Source of the DNA: an uncultured Flavobacteriaceae bacterium
GTDB taxonomy: Bacteria; Bacteroidota; Bacteroidia; Flavobacteriales; Flavobacteriaceae
Assembly (NCBI GenBank): GCA_947501845.1
Contig: CANMXP010000017.1
Location: 40,652-104,651, forward strand
Length of the DNA: 64,000 nucleotides
Reading direction: 5' to 3'
The first letter of the stretch is position 1. Every line of letters starts with the position of its first letter. Shown here in pieces: positions 1 to 9,146 of the stretch. The position numbers were made by a program, and so were the translations under genes. The notes beneath the pieces are model-generated. The model was not told the DNA's origin. It saw only the letters and a program-made list of their open reading frames with translations, and made no database searches.

Positions 1-2227
1 AAGCGGTGTTTGTGTTTGCTAATTTATGGACAAAAGAAAACCCATCAACTTGATTGGCGAAAAACTGATAAGGGGTATTGCCTAAAGGCGAAGGATTTAT
101 TTTGAAATGAATTTCGGATCCTGAAATTTGAGTAATACCTGTTTCAAAAACGCCATCAAAATTAGAATCAATTCGTAAACGATCATCAGGGTCGACAAGC
201 GTGATGTTTTTATTTACGGGTAATACTTTTACAATAAAATATTCACCAGAGGTTTCCACATGTGAGATTGCTGCATCTTCTATAAATTTCACATTTACGG
301 GTTCTGTAAAAACCAACGAATATGTACTTTCTGCATCAGCAGCAGGTTGAACAGTACTTGTAAAACCACCCATGTTGGTCCCAGAAATAGTGTTGTTTGT
401 ATTTCCAGAGCTGTTATTTTGGCTGAATGTAGATGAGGTTATGGACGTATTATTTGTATTATCCTGAAAAATAAGTTGTGGCTGATTTATGTTGGCAATA
501 TTTATAGTAACATCACCTCTGGATTCCGTACAATTAAGTATACCGTCATTATCATTATCAATATCAATATTGTCAATAATACCATCATTATCAATATCGT
601 CAGGGCATATGCTTACAGGTACTTCAGCAGACTCTAATCTGTCTAAGGTACATGTAATAACCCCAATTAATTTGTATTTTCCAGGTACAGTGGGGGTTAA
701 AGTAGGCGTACTTATAAATAGGTTTTGGAATCCCGTTCCATCATCAAACCACCATTCGAAACTGTCAAAATTTTGAGTATTTGCTGCTTCTAAAGTGATA
801 TTAGGGATACAATTTCCCAATGTTGCGAATTGTGCATCAAAATTAATTTCTGGAGCCGAAGGAAACCCAGAGTAAAAACTTCCAGATGTAGCGGCACCAT
901 TAAAGTTAAAATAAGCACAGTATAATTCGTCACTACTTTCCACAGATATGTTTCCTGAGAGCCCAACTACCTTATAAGTAACATAATCAGGTTTGCCATC
1001 AACAGTATTAGGGCCAGTTGTAGAAAAATTAGATATAGGGGTGTTATTTATGGTCACGGTAGCTCCAGATTTTGTAACTACGGTAACACCTCCATTGTAA
1101 TTAGTATTTCCAATGTTTTCAATATTAGCAATATTGTCTAGCTTTCCTCTAGCTTCGCAACTTAAAGGAGGTACGAAAAATAGTCCTTGGTTAGCTTCGC
1201 TAGTTGTAGCACCTACACCTTGGTAAGCAAAGACGGGCATAGAGGTTTCAACGTACATATTACCACTGGCATTATAATTATTTCCCTCTATTAAATAATA
1301 ATCTCCTGCATTGATAGTTGCTACTGGCGTACTACCATTTATGCTTACAGTTGTATTATCTGTATGCGCTACAATTAATATATTCTCCCATGCATCATTG
1401 CCATCACCTTTGACAAAAATATATTCTGTACCAACTTTAGAAACATCCACAATTTGATCGATACCATAATCTCTACCACCACCATTAGAAAAACTACCAT
1501 TTGCTGAACCACAGTTTACGACGATGGGTTTATCAGAATTTATTAAGCATCCTATTAATCCATCACGGTTGGTAACGGAGGAACTACTGTTTGTTGCTAT
1601 GGTATAGCTTTCTCCTTTATTTAAAGTCGTATTTACTGGTATTGCTCCGCTATAATTTTTAATAATAATACCAGCAGGAAGGTCGCTAAAAGTGACTTGT
1701 GTATTATCTTCTGTTGCCATAACCGAGGCAAAATTCAAATAATTATCTTGAGGGTTTTCATTAGTATAACTTCCCACTCTAAAAGTAGTTCCCAAGGCTG
1801 GAAGTCCTTTACTAACTAATGCACCAGCTTGAGCTCCGCCCCCAGCATTCATTCTTATGGATACATAAATAGTGCCTTCAGCTTCAATGATATAACCTTT
1901 ATTATTGACAACGGTACTAGTCTGTGGAGAAGGAATAAATAATTGTCCATTTCCAGACCCCAACGGGATTTGTCGAGGATTGGCATTTGAAACGTTACCA
2001 GTTATATAATTAGATACTGGTTGTCCAATAGGCATGATCGTATATGGAATATCTGAAGCACTTGGAGTTGATAAATAAATATACTGATCTCCTGGGTTTG
2101 CATTTCCAAATTCAGCACTGGTTAATGGTGGAATATAATGTGTTTTACTTAATTGAGCATAGCCTTGTGTACTAATGGCCATTATAAATATTAAAAATAT
2201 TTTTTTTAAAAATGCTGATGATTGCAT
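1..2227 (-). CDS. IgGFc-binding / PKD / thrombospondin-3 secreted protein, C-terminus beyond left edge
   Basis: The ATG is at 2225-2227 and the frame stays open for 742 codons to the left edge, so the C-terminus is missing. The N-terminus (MQSSAFLKKIFLIFIMAIS...GYAQ) is a signal peptide with likely cleavage after residue 25. Residues about 130-430 match the IgGFc-binding family: a DKPIVVNCGS segment, a GRDYGIDQIV segment, then ILIVAHTDNTTVSING and a QGLFFVPPLSC end. Around residues 470-520 is a PKD-like Ig segment (FEWWFDDGTGF), and residues about 538-560 form a calcium-binding thrombospondin type 3 repeat (CPDDIDNDGI, DIDNDNDGIL). This is the build of large T9SS-exported adhesins; a type B sorting domain would be expected beyond the window, by inference from its neighbours. 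The ligand is unknown. An 18-bp inverted repeat lies just upstream of the start. Confidence 0.8.
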   Translation of the reverse strand, partial: MQSSAFLKKIFLIFIMAISTQGYAQLSKTHYIPPLTSAEFGNANPGDQYIYLSTPSASDIPYTIMPIGQPVSNYITGNVSNANPRQIPLGSGNGQLFIPSPQTSTVVNNKGYIIEAEGTIYVSIRMNAGGGAQAGALVSKGLPALGTTFRVGSYTNENPQDNYLNFASVMATEDNTQVTFSDLPAGIIIKNYSGAIPVNTTLNKGESYTIATNSSSSVTNRDGLIGCLINSDKPIVVNCGSANGSFSNGGGRDYGIDQIVDVSKVGTEYIFVKGDGNDAWENILIVAHTDNTTVSINGSTPVATINAGDYYLIEGNNYNASGNMYVETSMPVFAYQGVGATTSEANQGLFFVPPLSCEARGKLDNIANIENIGNTNYNGGVTVVTKSGATVTINNTPISNFSTTGPNTVDGKPDYVTYKVVGLSGNISVESSDELYCAYFNFNGAATSGSFYSGFPSAPEINFDAQFATLGNCIPNITLEAANTQNFDSFEWWFDDGTGFQNLFISTPTLTPTVPGKYKLIGVITCTLDRLESAEVPVSICPDDIDNDGIIDNIDIDNDNDGILNCTESRGDVTINIANINQPQLIFQDNTNNTSITSSTFSQNNSSGNTNNTISGTNMGGFTSTVQPAADAESTYSLVFTEPVNVKFIEDAAISHVETSGEYFIVKVLPVNKNITLVDPDDRLRIDSNFDGVFETGITQISGSEIHFKINPSPLGNTPYQFFANQVDGFSFVHKLANTNTA

Positions 2228-2250
2228 AGGTTTTCGCTAATAATAAAGGA

Positions 2251-2291
2251 GTCTAAATGAACTAAATATATGGTATTTAGTTCATTTAGAC
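2251..2291. repeat. Perfect 18-bp inverted repeat (hairpin) in the gap before the IgGFc-like gene
   Basis: Arms 2251-2268 and 2274-2291 are exact reverse complements of 18 bases with a 5-base loop. The hairpin sits 166 bases past the stop of the 1638-residue adhesin gene and 24 bases before the start of the next gene, which reads in the same direction. It could be a terminator for the upstream gene, although the following T-tract is interrupted (TCCTTTATTATT). It could also be a leader hairpin that folds in the downstream message. The gap 2228-2456 shows nothing else clear. Confidence 0.6.
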
Positions 2292-2456
2292 TTTATAAAA
2301 TTAGGAAGGTTTAATTTTTTTAGATAAAAAGAATAAAAAGACGGTTATTTCATAAAATAATCGTTAAAATAATCTTACTTTAATAATAAAGGCATCTAGA
2401 TTTTTTCTATTTCCTAAAAAATGGCTAAAATTCGTTCTTATTTCGTTATTTTAATG

Positions 2457-5400
2457 TTATCGTTTTAGGGCAAAGTGCCCTTTAAGATTAAAAGCATTAC
2501 CATCTTGAATAACGTCTGCAGAGAACCAATAATCATCAGAAGGCATATTTTCTCCGTTGTAGGTACCGTCCCAACCTATGGATGTATGCGGTAAGGTTTT
2601 AATAAGTTTGCCATGTCTATTGTAAATATATACAATCGTACCTGGTAATAACTCAATACCTACTATATGCCAAGTATCATAAAAACCATCATTATTTGGT
2701 GTGACAAATTTTGGTATATCTATAACAACGACATCTTCTGTAATATCCATGCATCCATTTAAATCCCTAACTGTAACTGTATGTCTGCCAAATGTTACAT
2801 TTTCAAAAACATTAGATGTTTGAGGTTCGCCATCATCCAATATAAATACATAATCACCTATATTACTGGTATCAATATCCACAGTGATACTATTAGGATC
2901 AGCAAAATTGACTGTTGTTGTAAAATTTATAGTGGCTGCTTGAGAATCTATTACAGAAAAATTATGAGTATACGGGCAATCACCACCTATTAAATACGGT
3001 CTGGTAACTGTTACCGAATAATTTCCTATATCATTTATGTCATTTAATAATATTTCTGGTGAGGTTGCACCTGTAGACCATAAATAGGTATCGTCTGGAT
3101 GACCAGTATCTGCACTAATTACCAAAGGTAAATTATCTATACATAATGGTACGATATCACCAATAGGTATAACAGGTAAAGGATTGATACGTGTTGTAAA
3201 TTGTGTAGTATCGTAACACTCTGTATTATTATTTTCAATACGCGCATATAATATTTCACTATCAAATGCTATATAATTGTTGTCTATAGCATTCGTGCCA
3301 GCTTCTGCGTTGGCTGGATCGTTATAATAGCTAATAGTATAGTCTGCGGCACTTTGAGTTCCTAAAATTGTATTGGCAGTTAATGTTGGTAAGTCAAATT
3401 CGAAAAGACCGTCAAAGTCATCATCACAAGCAATTATGCTAGGTGTTGTATTCGCAATAGGGTTTGGATTTATTTGTAGCTCAAATGAAGGTGTAATAAA
3501 GCAGCCCGTTAAAGGATTTGTAACCCTTATAAAGATAGTATGACTACTTGCTGTATAGTTATATATATTATTTAGAGGCGCTTGATTATTATCGGCATCA
3601 CTTTGCGAACTGTGATATGAAATATTGACCGAGCCAGGATCATCTACAATCATAGCATCAACTGTCGATAAATCAAATGTATCTGTATCATTATCACATA
3701 TTGGTATGGTTGTTATGGTATTAGTAGGCGGTGGCAGGTTTATTTCCAATTCTAAAGGAACCACACTAAAGCAGCGGGTTAGAGTATTTGCTACTTTTAT
3801 ATAAACTGTTTTGGCACTTGAACTAAAATTTGCTGGGTCTGGTATTTCATTCGTGTTATCTAAGCCATCATTTTGATTTATATCTTCAAAATTTTCAAAG
3901 TAATTTGTTATAAGATTGGTTTGGATTCTATCTAAAATTTCAAAATCAGCTGTTGTTAAATCAAATATTGTGTTTCCATTATAATCTTCATCACAAAGAG
4001 TCATAGGTAAAGGCGTGGTAATGTCTGGAGCAGCAAGTATATTAATACCTATTTCTTCAATGACAAAACATAGCGAGTCTTCACTTTCAATTCTGGCGTA
4101 TATGGTTTGAGGGTTTCTTGTATTTTGATAATTTAGGGGTAAGGGATTGTTGTTGTTTTCTGCATCCGTTCGGGTAAGGTGAAATGTAATGTTTAAGGGC
4201 TCTGGAGGCGTAGGCCCTTCAATTTCCAAGATTTTTTCATTCAGATCAAAAGTATCAATGCCATCATTACTAATATCGTCACATCTTAAAAATGGTGTAG
4301 GAACATTATAAACAGGGTCTGGTGATACTTGTAATATAAATGATGATGTGTCTGAGCAACTGGCATCGGTTACGTTTTCAACTCTTACAAAAATAGTTTG
4401 CGGGCTGGATGTGTTTTGATAAATAGCATTCTTATCTATAGCATTTCCTATATTTCCTGAGGTGGCATCTATTTCATCCTCAAAATAATAGACTTCTTTA
4501 CCTGTTTGACCATTTAATATTTCAGCATCTTTATCAGATAAAATAAAGTCTGCAGTATTGCCGCCTCCAGTTTGACAAATTTGAAAGTTACCAATAGTTG
4601 GAATATTGGGTAATGTATTAACAATAACTTCTAGTTCAACAATATTATAACATCCAGAACTGCTTATGTTGCTTTCCACTCTTACATATATAGTTTGAGT
4701 TGTGGCATCAAATGCAGTAGGCGTAGTAATAGTGTTTGTGGGGGTATCAGCATCTGCATCATCAAAAGATGTAAAGAAATCTATATCCAAACCTGTTGGA
4801 TCTGCTACGATTTCAGGAATTTTATCTTCAAGATTTATTCTAGAAATACCATCATTATCCGTATCACAAATAACAAATGGTGTTGGGGTTGATGCAGCTG
4901 GTGCTAAAACCACTTGAATTTCGAAAAAATTAGTTGTTGAACACCCTGTATCATTATTCGTAATTCGAGCATAAATAGGCTCTATAGGGTTTGTATTTGT
5001 ATAAAAGTCTGGTAATCTATTAGATATTATATTATTATCTGCATCTGCGGCAGTAGGAAAATAGGTTACCGAAAAATTGGTGTTACCATTTGTTACCATA
5101 TTGTCAAGAGAATGCAAATCAATGCTAACGATACCATCGTCATCCGTATCACAATAGGGAATAGGGTTTGCACGATTAAATTGTAATATTGGATTAACGA
5201 GTAATGTTATATCACCAACTTCTGAACAATTGCCATCGTTTAGGCGTACATATAATAATTTAGGGCTAGTTGCTTCGTATAAGACACCTTTGGGGATCGG
5301 GTTGATATTGTTATCTCTATCAGGTTCTGTTTCATAAAAAGTTACAGTAACAGGGTTAGGCAAGTCATCGGAGATGAAAGATTCAATGGTCGTTAGATTA

Positions 5401-7373
5401 AATTCTAAAGTATCGTTTTCGTCATCATTATTATCGCACAAAGCAAAATCACCTAAGTTTGTTCCCGTTAAAAGTAGGTTGGTATGAATTTCTAGTGGTA
5501 TAATTGAGGCGCAAAGTGTTGTATTATCTTCTATGCGTATGTATACGGTTTGTTCTTCAAAGTTCACATTTTGATAATTGGTTGTATTGGCAATAGGGTT
5601 GGTACCAGCATTTGCATTATCAAAGCTCTCATGAAATGTTGGGCTAACGTTAGCAGGTAAACCGCCAATAATATTATTTAAAGCATCGGTTAAATCAAAA
5701 CTGGCCGTGCCGTCTAAGTCTCTATCACAGGCATCCAGATACAGGGTATTCCTGTCAACTATAGGGCTTATCGTAATATCGACCGTTAATGTTTCAGAGC
5801 TGTTAACGCAACCCGTTAATGAGTTTATCACACGAACATAAACGATTTCAGCATTTGGAGGCGCATTGTTGTTGACATACGGTGATATTATCGGGTTATT
5901 GCCTGTATTAGCATCTGCTGGATTACGGTGATAAGATACTATCAAATTACTTTGACCATTAGTTATTTCATCATCTCTTTGTGTTAGGTCTATGATAGCA
6001 AAACCATCAGGAGAATCATCTTCATCACAAACTTCTAAGTTTGATGGCGACGTTATACTAGGAACGGGATTTACAACTAAATTGAATGTAGTGTAGGCAA
6101 AACAGTTACTGTCTAAATCGTCTATTCTAACATAAATGGGTTGTGGACTAACAGTATTGGAGATGGGTGTTGTAATTTCATTGGTATTACTTCTGGCTTC
6201 AGCATCTGAATAATGATAAGAAAAGGTATAATTTGAGAATGGAATGTTGTTAATGAGCTCTGCATCTTTAGTTGAAAGATCAAATGTTTCAATACCATCT
6301 TCACTTGCATCATCACATAATTCATAATCGCTAATGGGGGTGATGGGTTCTTCGGTATTTAGGGTGACATTTATTTCATCTTCTTCGGGACAACTTATAC
6401 CATTTAAATCTACAGTAACGACTACTCTATATGTACCGCTTTGTATGGCATTATAGGTAGGGTTTATAGCACCATTTATTGGGTTATTATCTAAATACCA
6501 GGTGTAAGTGGCTAGAGGGTTTTGTATGTCCGCATCTAAAAGTGTGGCACTGGCACAGGTTTCAATATCTTCACCTAAATCTAAAATTCTAAAGCTATCG
6601 CCTTCTATAAATACGGCAGAATCGAATGTACCGTCATTTTGGTCGGCAATAATTATTTTAACATGATATTGTACATTAGGTGTGATAGTCGTAGTTGCCG
6701 TTAATACATTGGTACGCCCCACATAATTTGTATCACCTATATTGTAACCGTCAAAATATTGTTCGTTTTGAGGGGCACATGCAGGTAGTAAATTAGGACG
6801 TATATTATTTGTGTTAACAGGGTCTGAAGTACCAGGAACAACAGCTATATTTTGGTAAGGCCCAGTACTGGTGGCTTCCCTGATAAGAAATACAAACCCA
6901 TCGGAAACGAGGCATGGGTTAATACCATCGTAATCTTCTGAAGCAAATAAATAGTTGAATTGTACTTGATTTGAGATGGATACAATGTCAAATTCTATTG
7001 AGGTTGCATTAAGCGTATTGGTAATACCTAAAGCAGTTTCTAAATCGGGATCTGTTCCCCAAGTTGTAGAGCTTTCACTAAGAGGAGGTGTAATAACCCC
7101 ATTTCCAGCAGAGGCAGCACTACCTGTAGAAAGTATAATCCCATTCTCAAAAGGAAAATTTGAGCTGGCACGTTCAAAATAACCATAACTGGGTAAGCCA
7201 TGCGTATTACCGTTAACAGAGGAAGTTATATTTGAAATATCTACACAACCATCTACCAAGTTATCTTCTATAAGCTGTTGTAAGCCAACACTACTATCTA
7301 CCGATATTTGCTGTGAAAACATTAGGTTGTTACCACAAATGAATATAAGTAAGAAAAAGTAAATAAATCTCAT
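2457..7373 (-). CDS. Giant choice-of-anchor-L repeat protein with type B T9SS sorting domain
   Basis: This is a 1638-residue secreted protein. Residues 1-20 are a signal peptide ending near FSQ. Residues about 22-265 form a choice-of-anchor L domain, with an FNYLFASEDYD segment and a VSDGFVFLIREA segment. After an Ig-like segment (about 270-345) come about 11 tandem units of about 95 residues. Each opens with a Cys-Asp rich motif of the type CDxDxDGxxxFDL and ends with an IYVRI/VYVRV strand. The last 90 residues are a type B T9SS domain: FVTPNNDGFYDTW, then IYNRHGKLIKTL, GWDGTYNGENMPSDDYWF and a terminal KGHFALKR. The protein is therefore probably exported by T9SS and held at the cell surface, possibly with a SprB-like or adhesin role by inference. 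It shares architecture with the 1111-residue protein at 9147-12482. Confidence 0.9.
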   Translation of the reverse strand: MRFIYFFLLIFICGNNLMFSQQISVDSSVGLQQLIEDNLVDGCVDISNITSSVNGNTHGLPSYGYFERASSNFPFENGIILSTGSAASAGNGVITPPLSESSTTWGTDPDLETALGITNTLNATSIEFDIVSISNQVQFNYLFASEDYDGINPCLVSDGFVFLIREATSTGPYQNIAVVPGTSDPVNTNNIRPNLLPACAPQNEQYFDGYNIGDTNYVGRTNVLTATTTITPNVQYHVKIIIADQNDGTFDSAVFIEGDSFRILDLGEDIETCASATLLDADIQNPLATYTWYLDNNPINGAINPTYNAIQSGTYRVVVTVDLNGISCPEEDEINVTLNTEEPITPISDYELCDDASEDGIETFDLSTKDAELINNIPFSNYTFSYHYSDAEARSNTNEITTPISNTVSPQPIYVRIDDLDSNCFAYTTFNLVVNPVPSITSPSNLEVCDEDDSPDGFAIIDLTQRDDEITNGQSNLIVSYHRNPADANTGNNPIISPYVNNNAPPNAEIVYVRVINSLTGCVNSSETLTVDITISPIVDRNTLYLDACDRDLDGTASFDLTDALNNIIGGLPANVSPTFHESFDNANAGTNPIANTTNYQNVNFEEQTVYIRIEDNTTLCASIIPLEIHTNLLLTGTNLGDFALCDNNDDENDTLEFNLTTIESFISDDLPNPVTVTFYETEPDRDNNINPIPKGVLYEATSPKLLYVRLNDGNCSEVGDITLLVNPILQFNRANPIPYCDTDDDGIVSIDLHSLDNMVTNGNTNFSVTYFPTAADADNNIISNRLPDFYTNTNPIEPIYARITNNDTGCSTTNFFEIQVVLAPAASTPTPFVICDTDNDGISRINLEDKIPEIVADPTGLDIDFFTSFDDADADTPTNTITTPTAFDATTQTIYVRVESNISSSGCYNIVELEVIVNTLPNIPTIGNFQICQTGGGNTADFILSDKDAEILNGQTGKEVYYFEDEIDATSGNIGNAIDKNAIYQNTSSPQTIFVRVENVTDASCSDTSSFILQVSPDPVYNVPTPFLRCDDISNDGIDTFDLNEKILEIEGPTPPEPLNITFHLTRTDAENNNNPLPLNYQNTRNPQTIYARIESEDSLCFVIEEIGINILAAPDITTPLPMTLCDEDYNGNTIFDLTTADFEILDRIQTNLITNYFENFEDINQNDGLDNTNEIPDPANFSSSAKTVYIKVANTLTRCFSVVPLELEINLPPPTNTITTIPICDNDTDTFDLSTVDAMIVDDPGSVNISYHSSQSDADNNQAPLNNIYNYTASSHTIFIRVTNPLTGCFITPSFELQINPNPIANTTPSIIACDDDFDGLFEFDLPTLTANTILGTQSAADYTISYYNDPANAEAGTNAIDNNYIAFDSEILYARIENNNTECYDTTQFTTRINPLPVIPIGDIVPLCIDNLPLVISADTGHPDDTYLWSTGATSPEILLNDINDIGNYSVTVTRPYLIGGDCPYTHNFSVIDSQAATINFTTTVNFADPNSITVDIDTSNIGDYVFILDDGEPQTSNVFENVTFGRHTVTVRDLNGCMDITEDVVVIDIPKFVTPNNDGFYDTWHIVGIELLPGTIVYIYNRHGKLIKTLPHTSIGWDGTYNGENMPSDDYWFSADVIQDGNAFNLKGHFALKR
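3180..6330 (-). repeat. About 11 tandem ~95-residue coding repeats (boundaries approximate)
   Basis: I count Cys-Asp motifs that open the units in order: ELCDDASEDG, EVCDEDDSPDG, DACDRDLDG, ALCDNNDDEND, PYCDTDDDG, VICDTDNDG, QICQTGGGN, LRCDDISNDG, TLCDEDYNG, PICDNDTD and IACDDDFDG. Spacing is about 285 bases. The seventh unit has lost most acidic residues. The units are diverged rather than near-identical, so this is an old protein repeat array and not recent slippage. Confidence 0.8.
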
Positions 7374-7696
7374 AGTGTAGGCTCTCTTTTTTATTCTTTT
7401 AGACTTAATATTTACTTAAATAGAGTAGAGGGTAAATTATGGTCGGAAATTAGATGTTTTTTAGGTGAAACACAAAAAAACACAACGAAACGCATTTTTA
7501 TTAGTTTTGAGGTCTGTTTTTAGTGTTTTTTTGACTTTGAAATTTAGAAATGTTATCCTAAATGAGTGGTCTATAAACCTGCGTTTATCAATTAAAGAGA
7601 TTTGATAATATCAGCAATTTCCCGTATTTATTGAAAAAAATGTAAATTATATTAAACTTTAGAGATATTTAACTAAATTTAAGGAAAGAATTACTT
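7374..7696. other. Divergent intergenic gap, no gene seen
   Basis: These 323 AT-rich bases separate the divergent giant adhesin and the beta-lactamase-like lipoprotein. No ORF with a credible start, no tRNA-like fold and no clear TAnnTTTG element could be recognised. Promoters for both flanking genes must nevertheless lie here. Confidence 0.5.
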
Positions 7697-9133
7697 ATGT
7701 TTTTATCTAATATCAAACGTACTTTTAAAGAGGAGCTGGGAATGCTTGGCTTGACATTCAAGTTATGTTTTGTGTTGCTAGTCTTTGTAGGATGCAATGA
7801 AAATATTGAATTTGAGGAAGTATTTAATTATAAAATAAGTTTAATATCAGGAAATAATCAAATTGGATTTCAAAATACCACCCTTGCAGAAGATATCGTA
7901 GTTAGGCTTGAAGACGAATCTGGAGCTAATGCTTCTGGAGTAACATTGAGTATACAGGCTATTTCTGGAGAAGGAGAAATTGATAGCAATACTACAATAA
8001 CTACTAATGAAGAAGGGCTAGCCAATATTTCTTGGGAACTTGGATTAGACTATAATAATGTGTTGAAAATATTTCCAAGTTCAAACCAATCATCATCGGT
8101 TTTAGTTAATGCCATTGCTAAATATAAATATACGATTCCTGCAAGTAATAATGATGGATGGAATACATCTGATATTAGTACTCTTTTACCAAATGAAAGT
8201 AAAATATATGATGGTTTAGATGAAATTAGAAAGGAGAATTATAAGGAAATACATTCTGTATTATTATCTATAAATAATGATTTGGTTTTTGAAGAATATT
8301 TTTCTGGTACAAATTCTTTTGGAGAATTTATAGCATATGATAAGAATGTATCCCATGAATTACAATCAGTTAATAAATCTTTTAGAGGCGCAATGATTGG
8401 AATAGCTATTGATAAAGGATTCATTGCTAATGATCAAGTACCGTTAAAAGATCTTTTCCCCGAATTAAGTTATTTATCTGAAGGCGGAAAAGAAAATATA
8501 CTTTTAGAAAATTTTTTAAGCATGTCTTCTGGTCTAGAATGGAATGAAGCAACAGATTTATCGGGATTTTATGAAACATCTTTTGAAACAGCGCATACGT
8601 ATGTTTTATCTAAACCTTTAGAGAATTCACCAGGAACGACTTTCGAGTATAATACAGGGACTTCTTTTGTGTTAAATAAAATAATAATGAATTCAATTAA
8701 TACAGATTATAGTGTATTTGCTAAGACAAACTATTCTGATTTGGTTGAAAGTAATGCACTTCCAGGAACAGGAGAGCCTTTGGATTTTAGAAATACGCCC
8801 AGAGATATGTTAAAGTTGGGGCAGGTGTATTTAAATGACGGAAAATGGAAAGATACTCAAGTAATTTCTAAGGCTTGGGTTGATGAATCTACAAAGGTAA
8901 AGTTCAATGTGTCATCAAATAGCTCTTACGGGTATCAGTGGTGGATAAGGGACTTTAATACGGGAGCTAACACGTATAATTGTTTTTATGCAGCTGGTTT
9001 TGGAGGACAATATATTTTTGTTATTAAAGAGTTAAATTTGGTTGCCGTTTTTACAGGAGGAAATTTTAATTCTAATATGACCATTCCTTATGAAATAATG
9101 GAAGATTATATTTTACCAGCTTTTGTTGAATGA
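7697..9133 (+). CDS. Serine beta-lactamase-family hydrolase lipoprotein with N-terminal Ig-like domain
   Basis: The protein has 478 residues from this ATG. A lipobox (LVFVGC) puts the lipidated Cys at residue 33. An internal ATG at 7742, preceded by an AGGAG, would give a more usual 18-residue lipoprotein signal and may be the true start. Residues about 45-140 look like a Big-1-type Ig domain. Residues about 160-475 are a class C beta-lactamase / PBP-like fold: catalytic SVNK (Ser224, Lys227), a YxN-type site at FEYNTG (Tyr318) and a GFGGQ segment at about 434-438 where the third motif lies. Esterase or D-aminopeptidase-type activity on a cell-surface or periplasmic substrate is more likely than antibiotic resistance, by family analogy. 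It stops 13 bases from the convergent repeat protein. Confidence 0.8.
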   Translation: MFLSNIKRTFKEELGMLGLTFKLCFVLLVFVGCNENIEFEEVFNYKISLISGNNQIGFQNTTLAEDIVVRLEDESGANASGVTLSIQAISGEGEIDSNTTITTNEEGLANISWELGLDYNNVLKIFPSSNQSSSVLVNAIAKYKYTIPASNNDGWNTSDISTLLPNESKIYDGLDEIRKENYKEIHSVLLSINNDLVFEEYFSGTNSFGEFIAYDKNVSHELQSVNKSFRGAMIGIAIDKGFIANDQVPLKDLFPELSYLSEGGKENILLENFLSMSSGLEWNEATDLSGFYETSFETAHTYVLSKPLENSPGTTFEYNTGTSFVLNKIIMNSINTDYSVFAKTNYSDLVESNALPGTGEPLDFRNTPRDMLKLGQVYLNDGKWKDTQVISKAWVDESTKVKFNVSSNSSYGYQWWIRDFNTGANTYNCFYAAGFGGQYIFVIKELNLVAVFTGGNFNSNMTIPYEIMEDYILPAFVE

Positions 9134-9146
9134 TAAAATGTTTTTA

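Noticed and set aside
3180..6330. Possible CRISPR-like or satellite repeats in the giant adhesin gene
   Set aside because: The repeats are about 285 bases long, diverged and in one open frame. They encode protein repeat units; there is no short repeat with unique spacers and no cas gene.
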